Assembly (NCBI GenBank): GCA_045655105.1
Contig: JAZOOQ010000002.1
Location: 1 to 14,220 of the forward strand
Source of the DNA: RGIG4140 sp045655105
Lineage (GTDB): Bacteria > Pseudomonadota > Alphaproteobacteria > CAAHEQ01 > UBA3637
DNA length: 14,220 nucleotides
Reading direction: 5' to 3'
Shown here: one piece after another, positions 1 to 7,084 of the stretch
Position numbering within the stretch: position 1 is the stretch's first letter
Layout of the letters: each line of letters opens with the position of its first letter
Translations under genes and position numbers: made by a program
The notes under the pieces: generated by a model
Seen by the model: only the letters and a program-made list of their open reading frames with translations
Told to the model about the DNA's origin: nothing
Databases searched by the model: none

Positions 1-5
1 GTTTC

Positions 6-65
6 ATCCTTTATCCTTTACTCTTATCATTTACCCTTTACCCCTTAACCTTTAATCTTTAACCC
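6..65. repeat. degenerate heptanucleotide tandem repeat
   Basis: Eight consecutive units of about 7 bp follow the pattern A-[TCA]-C-C-T-T-T (units begin at 6, 13, 20, 26, 33, 40, 47 and 54), with a partial ninth at 61-65. The third unit is 6 bp. The strand is almost purely pyrimidine plus A. No reading frame uses it. It resembles short tandemly repeated sequences in bacterial intergenic DNA; a function is not visible. Confidence 0.75.
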
Positions 66-80
66 ATATTATATAATATA

Positions 81-108
81 TTAACCATATAATATTAACC
101 ATATAATA
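81..108. repeat. two perfect 14-bp direct repeats
   Basis: TTAACCATATAATA occurs at 81-94 and again at 95-108, followed by a decayed third copy (about 110-124, ACTAACCATCAAATA). The stretch 66-140 is almost entirely A/T. It lies beyond the terminator of autotransporter 1 and has no gene. It could be a slippage product or a protein-binding iteron-like site; nothing else supports an origin. Confidence 0.7.
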
Positions 109-142
109 TACTAACCATCAAATAATTATATATTATTTCTCA

Positions 143-186
143 TTAAAGTAAAGCTTTAAGAGTGTTTAATAATCTATTGATATTTA
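143..186 (+). repeat. dispersed 44-bp repeat, copy 1
   Basis: This stretch matches 5754-5797 at 40 of 44 positions in the same orientation: the first 24 bases and last 12 are identical and four mismatches fall in the middle. It contains the palindrome AAAGCTTT. The similarity continues loosely downstream (GGCAA, then AAAATTAAAAAAG, then a G-rich run before 235), where copy 2 leads into a small ORF. In copy 1 the corresponding ATG is lost, so this looks like a decayed duplicate of the leader found at 5754-5887. Confidence 0.75.
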
Positions 187-244
187 AAAATAAAGGCAAG
201 GAAAAATCAAAAATTAAAAAAGAAAAGGGGGTAGGGGAAGGGTT

Positions 245-280
245 AAAAAAAACTCCCCTAAAAAATGAGGGGAGTTTTCT
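245..280 (-). terminator. intrinsic terminator of autotransporter 1 (bidirectional)
   Basis: AAAACTCCCC (249-258) pairs perfectly with GGGGAGTTTT (269-278) around a 10-nt loop. Read on the minus strand the stem is followed by a T run (complement of A245-A250), so it ends the autotransporter transcript 14 nt past its stop codon. A T-rich tract at 275-285 allows plus-strand function too. Confidence 0.9.
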
Positions 281-291
281 TTTTGTTTGCA

Positions 292-2643
292 TTAGAAATG
301 ATATTTCAGGCGCAACATACCACCTTGAGAGGTGTAATCTTGACGGAAAGCGCCGTTATATTCAAGCGTTAAGTCAACGTTTTTAATTGTTGCCGTTACG
401 CCAACATCAGCTTCAGCGCCCAAACGGTGCAATCTGTTGCCTTCAATGGAATAACTTGATCCACCTAAAACAGAAACGTTGGCATTTGAATTATCGCTGA
501 TCAAATCATAGGTGAGGGCAACTCTGGCATGTGGTTTTAAATCAATGCATTTTGCTTTCACTGTTGTTTGATATTTAACGCCCATCACTGCTGTTAACAC
601 ATCATCACTATCAGATGAAATGCGTTGCATACCATCAAAATATGAATCTGCATCCACAATTAAATAACGAAGGCCAGCTTCTGGCGTGAATCCATTTTTG
701 AATTCATATCCCGTCATCATTTGAGCACCATAAGAGCTCACATCATAATCGCTTCTTAAAGAAACGCCCATTGGAGATTTCTTTTCGCTATATTTTGAAT
801 AGTTATAACTTAAAACAGAGCTGACATACCATTGAGAAGGTTGATATTTGCCATAAACAAAGAAGTTATGTCCATCAACATCCATTTCTCTGCCATAAGA
901 ATCAACATCTGTTTTCATATAGCCATATCCAACGCCCAAGGTTACAGCGCTTGAAATTTCTTTATCAACACCAAGAGCAATCCCTGTTGAATCTGCTTTA
1001 AATCCATCTGATGAAGATGTGGAATCTTGTTTTGTGTGATTATAAATGGCTTGCACCCAAAGACCAGCGCCTTCATAAATATCGCCACCAGAACGCCCTT
1101 TAACGGCATCCATTCTGGCGCCTGATAAACGAGCCACAGTGCTTGCAGCTTCTTTTGCAACGCCTTGAACAACTTGAGCCGTTGTTGGTGCCGCTTGTTT
1201 AACGGCTTCAACAGCCGCCGCTGTATCACCTGATTGAATGGCTTCAGTGATTAAAGAAGTTAATTCATTTCCTTTTTCACTTGAAGAACCATTTGTTTGA
1301 ATCATGGCAGAAATGGCGTTGGCTTCTTGCGTTGAAACTTCTTCACCTAAAGATTCTTTAATTTCTGAACCAGATTTTGTGCTGACATTAATTTTTCCAT
1401 CTTCTTTAAGGGATAAATTATAAAGCGCATTTTCAGTGATTGTAACGGTTTCTTCCCCTGTTAATGTTGAAGCGGTGATGAAGGTATAATCATCATCTGA
1501 TAAACCATTTTGAATTTTTAAATTAATGGTGTTTTCGCCTTCAAAAGTAACTGAGTTGGCTAAAATCGTTGTTTTTTGAAGTTCGGCCGTTAAGGAAGCG
1601 CCTTTTTTAAAGGTGATATCGCCACTTCCTGAAATCCCACCATCAAGGGTTGCATCACCGTTAAAGGTAAGAGAGCCTTCATTATGAATATCGTTGGCAT
1701 TTCCATTTGCCATGTTGCCAGAAAAGGTTACATTACCTAAAAAGCTGAGTGTGCCAGCATTATAAATTGCCCCACCGCTTGTTTTAGCTGTGTTATTTGT
1801 AAAAGAGGCATTATTTGCAATTTGAATTGCAGCTGTGTGACCATTAAAATCGGCAAGATAAATGGCGCCCCCACTGCCATTTGTTGCTGTGTTGTTAGAA
1901 AAAGAAGCATTTTCGCCAATTGAAATGCCTTTTACGCCTGATTTTGTTGTGCCACTGGCACCATAAATGGCGATAGCGCCCCCGTTAAGTGCAGCTTTGT
2001 TTTCTTGAAATTTAGCATCATTGCCAAGGCTTAAAGAAAGTTCACCATAGCTTTCATACATATAAAGAGCGCCAGCACTTTTGCTGGATTCGTTTTTTGA
2101 AAATGTTGCATTGTTTCCAATTGAAATAAAACTTGGTGTATCGTTTCCACCATTGGAATCAATGGCTAAAGCCCCACCGGAATGCTGTTCTCCTGATTGA
2201 CCATTTTTATTTTGATTAAATGTAACATTGTTGCCAATGGTTAAATTTGCATTTTGGCTTAAAATGGCGCCAGCATAGGTGTCAGAAGTATTGTTATTAA
2301 ATTTAACATTATCTCCAATTGTAATGGAAGCTTTATGCCCAGCAGTTGAAACATTGCTGATTGCTCCAGCAACAGTGGCGCTATTTTCCTCAAAAATAAC
2401 ACCATTTTCAATTATAACTGTTCCATCATAATTTGAGAGCGCGCCCCCTTGAATATAATTATTTTTTGAAAGAGTTGTATTTTCATTAATTGTATATGTT
2501 TCGCCTGAATATACTTCAATTGTTGCAGCTTTTGTTGGTAATGAAAAACCAATAAAGGCAGCCATGTTTATCAGGGCGCATTTAATTAATATGTCTTTAT
2601 ATCTTTTTTTAAGTTCTCTAATGGTTGTGTTTGAGAGTCTCAT
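292..2643 (-). CDS. autotransporter 1 with Pmp-like GGA[IL]/FxxN passenger
   Basis: This is a 783-residue type Va secreted surface protein. Residues 1-39 form a long signal peptide: a charged N-region with several Lys/Arg, a hydrophobic core (ALINMAAFIGFSL) and a likely cut after TKA. Residues about 40-330 are a right-handed beta-helix passenger with about eight FxxN motifs (FEEN, FNNN, FSKN, FTNN) alternating with [GA]GA[IL], the pattern of chlamydial polymorphic membrane proteins. Residues about 430-515 form an Ala-rich helical linker. Residues about 525-783 are a 12-strand autotransporter barrel starting at GRSGGD (516) and ending LRLKYHF, whose terminal Phe is the expected BAM signal. AAGGAG (2650-2655) lies 6 nt before the ATG and supports this start. 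The barrel, linker and end of the passenger match the protein at 8236-11196. Adhesion or immune interaction is likely from the family, but the ligand is unknown. Confidence 0.93.
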   Translation of the reverse strand: MRLSNTTIRELKKRYKDILIKCALINMAAFIGFSLPTKAATIEVYSGETYTINENTTLSKNNYIQGGALSNYDGTVIIENGVIFEENSATVAGAISNVSTAGHKASITIGDNVKFNNNTSDTYAGAILSQNANLTIGNNVTFNQNKNGQSGEQHSGGALAIDSNGGNDTPSFISIGNNATFSKNESSKSAGALYMYESYGELSLSLGNDAKFQENKAALNGGAIAIYGASGTTKSGVKGISIGENASFSNNTATNGSGGAIYLADFNGHTAAIQIANNASFTNNTAKTSGGAIYNAGTLSFLGNVTFSGNMANGNANDIHNEGSLTFNGDATLDGGISGSGDITFKKGASLTAELQKTTILANSVTFEGENTINLKIQNGLSDDDYTFITASTLTGEETVTITENALYNLSLKEDGKINVSTKSGSEIKESLGEEVSTQEANAISAMIQTNGSSSEKGNELTSLITEAIQSGDTAAAVEAVKQAAPTTAQVVQGVAKEAASTVARLSGARMDAVKGRSGGDIYEGAGLWVQAIYNHTKQDSTSSSDGFKADSTGIALGVDKEISSAVTLGVGYGYMKTDVDSYGREMDVDGHNFFVYGKYQPSQWYVSSVLSYNYSKYSEKKSPMGVSLRSDYDVSSYGAQMMTGYEFKNGFTPEAGLRYLIVDADSYFDGMQRISSDSDDVLTAVMGVKYQTTVKAKCIDLKPHARVALTYDLISDNSNANVSVLGGSSYSIEGNRLHRLGAEADVGVTATIKNVDLTLEYNGAFRQDYTSQGGMLRLKYHF

Positions 2644-2678
2644 GATTTTCTCCTTTTTGTTATAACGGCCATATAAAA

Positions 2679-2708
2679 AACATACCTCTTTTTATATGCT
2701 TTTGTCAA
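2679..2708 (-). promoter_or_regulatory. sigma70-type promoter of autotransporter 1
   Basis: On the minus strand, TTGACA (complement of 2703-2708) is followed after 18 bp by TATGTT (complement of 2679-2684). It lies about 35 bp upstream of the start codon, leaving a short leader that contains the AAGGAG site. The -35 is a perfect consensus. Confidence 0.65.
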
Positions 2709-2743
2709 GTAAATGACCTTATTTTCTGTTTTTATATAACCAT

Positions 2744-2772
2744 TTGAAAAATAAAGATATTTTATATATATT
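2744..2772 (+). promoter_or_regulatory. possible promoter of the ankyrin gene
   Basis: TTGAAA (2744-2749), a 17-bp spacer and TATATT (2767-2772) lie 115 bp before the ankyrin start codon. The surrounding DNA is so AT-rich that such matches are easy to find, so this is only a candidate. It would be divergent from the autotransporter 1 promoter. Confidence 0.35.
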
Positions 2773-2887
2773 TGAATTATATTGAAAAAATTTTTAACTC
2801 TATGATTTTTTTTATAAATTTTGCTTGTTTAATGAAAAAAGATATGTTAGTGTCATAAAAAGCAAAAATCAAATTTGGGAGAGATTG

Positions 2888-4516
2888 ATGTTAGAAGCCT
2901 TATATGAAGCCATTAGACTTAATGATGCAAAAACAGTTGAAGAATTAATTCAAAAAGGGTTGGATGTTTCTCATCCGAAAGAAGGGGAATTTACTCCTTT
3001 AATCAGTGCAGTTATTTATGGGGCAGGGGATGTTTTTCAAACATTGGTTAAACAGGGCGCTCCTATAAACACAATGGGGCCTGATGGTAAAACAGCTTTT
3101 GATTTTTGGGCCGAATTTAAAGATCGAAATGATCCAGCCCAAATGCGCAAAATGATTGATGTTTTGCGCGCTCATGATGCGCAAACGGGGCGCACAATTA
3201 TTGAATGGAATAATTCTTTAAAAACGGCGCTTTTAAAAGCTGATAAAGAAAAATATAATGAATTAATTGCAAAAGGCGCGCGCTTTAATTTTTCAGAAGA
3301 TGAAAACGAAAACTCTTTAATTCAAGCGTTTAAATCTGGTAACTCAAGATTTTTTAAAACGATTTTAAAAGATATCACGAATAAAGATGTGAACAACCCT
3401 GTTGTGCGTCCTTTTTTAAATTATGTGGTTGAGCATAATCAAATTAAAGGGATTCAAGAATTTTTAAAAGCAGGGGGCGATATTCATTTTCAAGATGAAG
3501 CAGGCGAAACCTTGTTGACAAAAGCCGTGCGCGCAGGCCTTCCAGAAATGACGGGCGCGTTGGCTTCCTTGGGTGTTGATTTGGATTTAAGAGATAATCA
3601 AGGTATGAGACCACTTGATTGGGCTTTAAAGCAAGATTTAGGGGAAGTTTTCGTTGTTCTTTTAAATGCGGAATATGCTAAAAAAGGGCATTTAAATATT
3701 TCGGCACCTGTCACAAAGGCCATTAATGAGGGGTATAATAATATTATTGAGGAGCTTTTAAAGGCGGAAGCTCCTTTGGTTGAAAATAATGATGCCTCTT
3801 TGTTGTTGATGACATTAGCGCCCGTGAAAGATGATCCTACTTATATTTATTCGAAAGAAAAAGTGCCATTGCATCGTCCTGTTGAAATTATTAAAGCGGG
3901 TCGCAAAAATATTGCTGAAAGTTTAATCGAAGCTGGGTCTGATTTGAATCAAACAGATGAAAATGGGAATACCGCTTTGCTTTTGGCCGCAAAAAATGGA
4001 TATCCTTCATTAATTCCACTCATGATTCAAAAAGGTGCAGATATTCAAGCTAAAAATAATCAAGGGTTAACGGCTCTTCAAGTGGCGCTTTCAGAAGGAA
4101 AAATAGAAGCAGCCAATGTTTTGGTGGATGCAGGGGCAGATATTCATGATGGTGGGGAAAATAATTTCACGCCGTTGATGAGAGCCGCCATTGCCAAAGA
4201 TGTAAACTTTATGAAAGGGTTAATTGAAAAAGGCGTTGATTTAAACGTTCAAAACTCTGAAGGGAGCACGGCTGTGATGATGGCGGCGGAATATTTTGAT
4301 TGGCCAACAATTAAATGTTTGCTTGATGCGGGGGCTGATACTTCAATTAAAAACAATAAAGGCGAAACTTTTGCCGATATGATAAAACAAGTTTATAGCG
4401 TTATTCCAGAGGAACATTTGCCTGAAGTTCATGCCTTTTTTGATGGAGAGAGAGCTAAAAAACCAAAAGTTCCAATGTTAAAACAATTGGCCAATGTTTT
4501 TAGAAGAGGGCATTAA
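2888..4516 (+). CDS. ankyrin-repeat protein
   Basis: This is a 542-residue protein built almost entirely of ankyrin repeats. Typical repeat pieces are seen from the first residues (LYEAIRLNDAKTVEELIQKG) through about residue 500. The most canonical run is residues about 325-500, with GNTALLLAAKNG, NNFTPLMRAAIAKD and DAGAD[IT] signatures; the middle repeats are degenerate. The basic C-terminus ends FRRGH. There is no signal peptide or membrane segment, so it is cytosolic or delivered by a dedicated secretion system. An upstream in-frame TTG at 2825 would add 21 residues, but GGGAG (2877-2881) sits 6 nt before the ATG at 2888 and the fold begins there, so I chose 2888. Ankyrin proteins mediate protein-protein contacts; the partner is not apparent. 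The EF-hand gene follows 49 bp later and may be co-transcribed. Confidence 0.9.
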   Translation: MLEALYEAIRLNDAKTVEELIQKGLDVSHPKEGEFTPLISAVIYGAGDVFQTLVKQGAPINTMGPDGKTAFDFWAEFKDRNDPAQMRKMIDVLRAHDAQTGRTIIEWNNSLKTALLKADKEKYNELIAKGARFNFSEDENENSLIQAFKSGNSRFFKTILKDITNKDVNNPVVRPFLNYVVEHNQIKGIQEFLKAGGDIHFQDEAGETLLTKAVRAGLPEMTGALASLGVDLDLRDNQGMRPLDWALKQDLGEVFVVLLNAEYAKKGHLNISAPVTKAINEGYNNIIEELLKAEAPLVENNDASLLLMTLAPVKDDPTYIYSKEKVPLHRPVEIIKAGRKNIAESLIEAGSDLNQTDENGNTALLLAAKNGYPSLIPLMIQKGADIQAKNNQGLTALQVALSEGKIEAANVLVDAGADIHDGGENNFTPLMRAAIAKDVNFMKGLIEKGVDLNVQNSEGSTAVMMAAEYFDWPTIKCLLDAGADTSIKNNKGETFADMIKQVYSVIPEEHLPEVHAFFDGERAKKPKVPMLKQLANVFRRGH

Positions 4517-4565
4517 TCGATTCAGTTACTTCTCTGTTATAAAATAATAAAAAAGCGGCTTGGAA

Positions 4566-5609
4566 ATGGCAGAAAAACAAAATAATTTTACCTATTTTGA
4601 GAATGAAAAATCAAAGCTTGAAATGATTCAAGATATGAACAGGGAATCTGCAAGTCGGGAGTATCGCAGATTTAATGTTGATTTAGCGGAAGTTAAACGA
4701 AAAAATCCTAAAGAATATGCCAAGATTGTTGCAAATTTGGGGGCCGGCTTTGTTGAAAGTGGTACTCCAGGGGCTCAAACTGCAATTGACGCTGTTGATT
4801 CTGTTGTTAATGCTAATGAAACCAGGCAATTGCATGATTCTACTTTAAGTGGACTAAGTGCTATAGGCTCTGTGAATGAAGTAGGGGCTATTGCTAGTTC
4901 TGATCGCTTGTCAATTTTTGGAAAAATAGGTAAAGTCTTTTCTTGGATTGGAGATAAAATTGGTGGCTTAGTTAAGAGCCTTATCCCATTTGGAAATGTG
5001 GCTGTTGATATGGCTGAGGGAGGTGTTGAAGGGTATAAGCAAGGAAAAAAAATGAAGGGTGAGACTATATATGATAAAGAGGATATTGAAGATTTGTTTC
5101 GCCTACAAGATGTGATGACTTCTGAGCAAGATATTGAAGATGCCCATCAAAAAATTGCCGATAGATTGGATCAAAACAATGATGGCGAAGTGGATGAATT
5201 GGAGATGAAGGCGGCCCGAGATTTATTGGATAGAGATCATGATGGGCACATCAGCGAAAATGAAATTACTCATCATGGTGGATGGGAAGGGGCTTTAGCC
5301 TTTATTCAGGCACATCATAAAGATGCAATTGATGAAAACGAATATGATGATGAATATGGGCGACTTGTTTTGCGTGATAAAATTGGCAAAAGGGCAAATG
5401 ATTTTATTGCTGAACACTATGAAAAATTAGATGTTAATGGGGATGGTGAAATTTCTCGTGCGGAATTTCGTGGGGCATTGGCTGTTTTTGATAAAAATGG
5501 TGATCGTGTTATTTCTGATGCCGAAATGGAGCCATATCGTGATAATCCAGAGCAATCGTTGGCACTGATGGTTAATCATTTAAAAAATAATGGTGGTGGC
5601 AGAAGTTGA
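4566..5609 (+). CDS. four-EF-hand calcium-binding protein
   Basis: This is a 347-residue protein. Four 12-residue EF-hand loops are visible: 202-213 (DQNNDGEVDELE), 222-233 (DRDHDGHISENE), 289-300 (DVNGDGEISRAE) and 309-320 (DKNGDRVISDAE). Each has acidic positions 1 and 12; the fourth has Arg instead of Gly at position 6 and may bind Ca2+ less well. Within each pair the loops start only 20 residues apart, a compact spacing unlike calmodulin (about 36) and closer to bacterial tandem EF_hand_5/dockerin-like loops. The N-terminal half is a charged, probably helical region. Residues 117-143 form a Gly/Lys-rich amphipathic stretch (FGKIGKVFSWIGDKIGGLV) that could touch membranes. There is no signal peptide. 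A TTG at 4560 is an alternative start; the ATG at 4566 is preferred, though its ribosome-binding site is weak (GCGG about 4555). Calcium binding is well supported; the biological role is unknown. Confidence 0.85.
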   Translation: MAEKQNNFTYFENEKSKLEMIQDMNRESASREYRRFNVDLAEVKRKNPKEYAKIVANLGAGFVESGTPGAQTAIDAVDSVVNANETRQLHDSTLSGLSAIGSVNEVGAIASSDRLSIFGKIGKVFSWIGDKIGGLVKSLIPFGNVAVDMAEGGVEGYKQGKKMKGETIYDKEDIEDLFRLQDVMTSEQDIEDAHQKIADRLDQNNDGEVDELEMKAARDLLDRDHDGHISENEITHHGGWEGALAFIQAHHKDAIDENEYDDEYGRLVLRDKIGKRANDFIAEHYEKLDVNGDGEISRAEFRGALAVFDKNGDRVISDAEMEPYRDNPEQSLALMVNHLKNNGGGRS

Positions 5610-5630
5610 TATTTTTAAAATTTAAAAATA
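5610..5630. other. AT-only palindrome after the EF-hand gene
   Basis: TATTTTTAAA (5610-5619) and TTTAAAAATA (5621-5630) are exact inverted repeats separated by one base, immediately after the TGA stop. The stem has no G-C pairs and no clean T run, so it is at best a weak terminator or mRNA end structure. The following 5631-5753 contains nothing recognisable apart from T-rich sequence. Confidence 0.4.
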
Positions 5631-5753
5631 CCTTCACTAATGCTTTGAGTAAATAATCTGTTAAAGCGCCAATTTTACTTCTCTTTTATTGCTTTGAAGT
5701 TTTTTCTTGTTATATTTTATCTTTTTACTCTTGCTCTGTTCTTCTTTATCGCG

Positions 5754-5797
5754 TTAAAGTAAAGCTTTAAGAGTGTTAAACAACATATTGATATTTA
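5754..5797 (+). repeat. dispersed 44-bp repeat, copy 2
   Basis: It is 40/44 identical to 143-186, same orientation. Here it directly precedes an extended -10 box (5799-5807) and the small ORF at 5887. It could therefore be an upstream promoter or operator module, or the end of a small mobile repeat. The central AAAGCTTT palindrome (5762-5769) is a possible protein-binding site. Confidence 0.75.
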
Positions 5798-5798
5798 A

Positions 5799-5807
5799 TG
5801 TTATAAT
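5799..5807 (+). promoter_or_regulatory. extended -10 promoter before the small ORF
   Basis: TGTTATAAT combines a perfect -10 hexamer (5802-5807) with the upstream TG of extended -10 promoters. No good -35 is seen at 17 bp, which is usual for this class. The start site would be near 5814, giving a leader of about 70 nt to the ORF at 5887. Confidence 0.55.
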
Positions 5808-5886
5808 GCCTAAATAAGGCAAAAATTAAAAAAGCTTGTTAATTTTGATGTCTTGAAGTAAAATAATAAAAAAAAGAGGAGGGGGT

Positions 5887-6015
5887 ATGAAAAATTCTCA
5901 ATTGATTGAGCTTTTTAATCAATTTAAAAAGTATGTTAAAAATGTATCTTTCTTTTTATCAAGACGGATTTTTTTGTTATTTGTGGCTCAAATGAAAGAC
6001 TTAAAAAAACGCTGA
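5887..6015 (+). CDS. small 42-residue hydrophobic peptide ORF
   Basis: ATG at 5887 opens a 42-codon frame ending TGA at 6013-6015. The peptide begins MKNSQLIELFNQF, has a hydrophobic middle (VSFFLSRRIFLLFVAQ, about 20-35) and a basic end (MKDLKKR). Its support comes from the AGAGGAGGGGG tract (5875-5885), an almost perfect Shine-Dalgarno, the strongest in the window, a few bases before the ATG, and from the extended -10 box upstream. The central stretch contains two Arg, so it is a weak membrane segment or an amphipathic helix. No family is recognised. It could be a small membrane protein, a toxin-like peptide or a leader peptide. The 141-nt gap to the next gene has its own promoter, so it is probably monocistronic. 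Confidence 0.5.
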   Translation: MKNSQLIELFNQFKKYVKNVSFFLSRRIFLLFVAQMKDLKKR

Positions 6016-6091
6016 TTTTTTTGAATGTATATTCTTTTAAAATGAAAAACATTAAGGTTTATCATAAAAAAGTCTTGATATTATAAAAATA

Positions 6092-6120
6092 TTGACAAAT
6101 GTCATAATTTATGTTATCTT
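6092..6120 (+). promoter_or_regulatory. sigma70-type promoter of the 244-residue gene
   Basis: TTGACA (6092-6097) and TATCTT (6115-6120) are separated by exactly 17 bp. The predicted start site near 6127 gives a leader of about 30 nt carrying AGAAAGG (6143-6149) just before the ATG at 6157. Confidence 0.75.
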
Positions 6121-6156
6121 TATTTTTGAAATAATTAAAAAAAGAAAGGTAATGGT

Positions 6157-6891
6157 ATGGATTGGATTGAATCGCAAACAAAAGGGTGTGTGGGGTGTAT
6201 GGGTGTTCTTTTTCTTGGTGGGCTGTTTGTCTCAAGCTTCGGACTTTCTTATTGCACACAAGATACAAAAACCTTTAAGGTTGTTGATAAATATGTTAAA
6301 ACAGAAGGTCAGGGCCGTGGGGTGTTTTATGTTGTTGGGGAAGATAAAAGTGGCAATAAAGAAGTTTTTGAAAACACAGATACGATTGCTTTCCTTAAAT
6401 TTGATTCAGCCGATTTGCAACAAAAAATTTCATTGGGTAACACCTATAAAATGGATGTAAACTGGATGCGTATTCCTTTCTTATCCATGTATCGTAATGT
6501 GTTGGATGTTGAATTGGTTTCAACTGAAAATAATTCTACAACCGGTGGTTATGAAAAAGCTTCCGGTTTGTCAAAACCAATGTCTTTAGAAGGGCGATAT
6601 GTAAAAGTTTTGCTTGATATGTTGAACGAAAATCAAAATATTGATGTTGCAAAATTGATTGAGGCGCATACAGCGTTAGAGGCAACAAAAGATCCTCAAA
6701 ATGCCACAAAAATTAAAGCGATTGGGAATAAATATTATAAATGGTATATGGAATCTTCTTCTCTTGAAGAGTTTAAAGAAATGTTACTTCGCTTTGTTCA
6801 AGGGCAACCTGTTGCAAAGCATATTCAATCGCATGATCGTTTTGTTTCCTTTAAGCTTCAACAAAAAGCTTTGCAACGCGTTAATGCTTAA
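6157..6891 (+). CDS. membrane-anchored hypothetical protein (one N-terminal TM)
   Basis: This is a 244-residue protein. A single hydrophobic segment at residues 11-32 (three Cys: 11, 14 and 33) follows a short N-terminus and would anchor the rest outside the inner membrane; LSYC does not match a lipobox well. Residues 38-122 look like a small beta-rich domain with VVDKYVK, EVFENTDT, KFDSADLQQ and GNTYKMDVNWMRIPFLSMYRNV. This order resembles short bacterial and phage proteins that carry a G/NWRxPFLSxYpNI motif, but I cannot name the family. Residues 140-240 are predicted mostly helical and Lys-rich. AAAGG 7 nt before ATG 6157 supports the start; the out-of-frame ATG at 6152 opens no sensible product. 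The gene is flanked by its own promoter and a terminator, so it is a single-gene unit. Confidence 0.85.
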   Translation: MDWIESQTKGCVGCMGVLFLGGLFVSSFGLSYCTQDTKTFKVVDKYVKTEGQGRGVFYVVGEDKSGNKEVFENTDTIAFLKFDSADLQQKISLGNTYKMDVNWMRIPFLSMYRNVLDVELVSTENNSTTGGYEKASGLSKPMSLEGRYVKVLLDMLNENQNIDVAKLIEAHTALEATKDPQNATKIKAIGNKYYKWYMESSSLEEFKEMLLRFVQGQPVAKHIQSHDRFVSFKLQQKALQRVNA

Positions 6892-7004
6892 AAAAGTTTT
6901 TCTAATTCGTCTTGAGGGTGGGTAAAAACTAAATTTCCCTTCTTTGCAAAATTTTAAGATTTGGTTGAAATATATTAAAACGCCAAGTGCCCCTTGATTT
7001 ATAG

Positions 7005-7040
7005 CAGTTCTAACTTTTGGGTTTAGAACTGTTTTTTTTT
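7005..7040 (+). terminator. intrinsic terminator after the membrane-anchored gene
   Basis: CAGTTCTAA (7005-7013) pairs with TTAGAACTG (7023-7031), followed by nine T (7032-7040). It lies about 110 nt past the stop codon and also separates this gene from the convergent NADAR-like gene. Confidence 0.88.
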
Positions 7041-7084
7041 ATTGTTTCATTTTGTTTAAAGGTAAGGATTTTAATTTTATATCT

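Noticed and set aside
162..386. 74-codon plus-strand frame
   Set aside because: It starts at a GTG inside the 44-bp repeat, runs through the terminator hairpin and into the 3' end of autotransporter 1; no ribosome-binding site.
942..1229. 95-codon minus-strand frame
   Set aside because: It lies inside autotransporter 1 in another frame; the main frame has signal peptide, passenger and barrel in order.
2825..2887. TTG-initiated 21-residue extension of the ankyrin protein
   Set aside because: There is no ribosome-binding site before the TTG, whereas GGGAG precedes ATG 2888 and the ankyrin fold begins there.
6092..6460. 122-codon plus-strand frame
   Set aside because: It begins within the promoter of the 6157 gene and overlaps it in another frame; its product is low-complexity and no ribosome-binding site is present.
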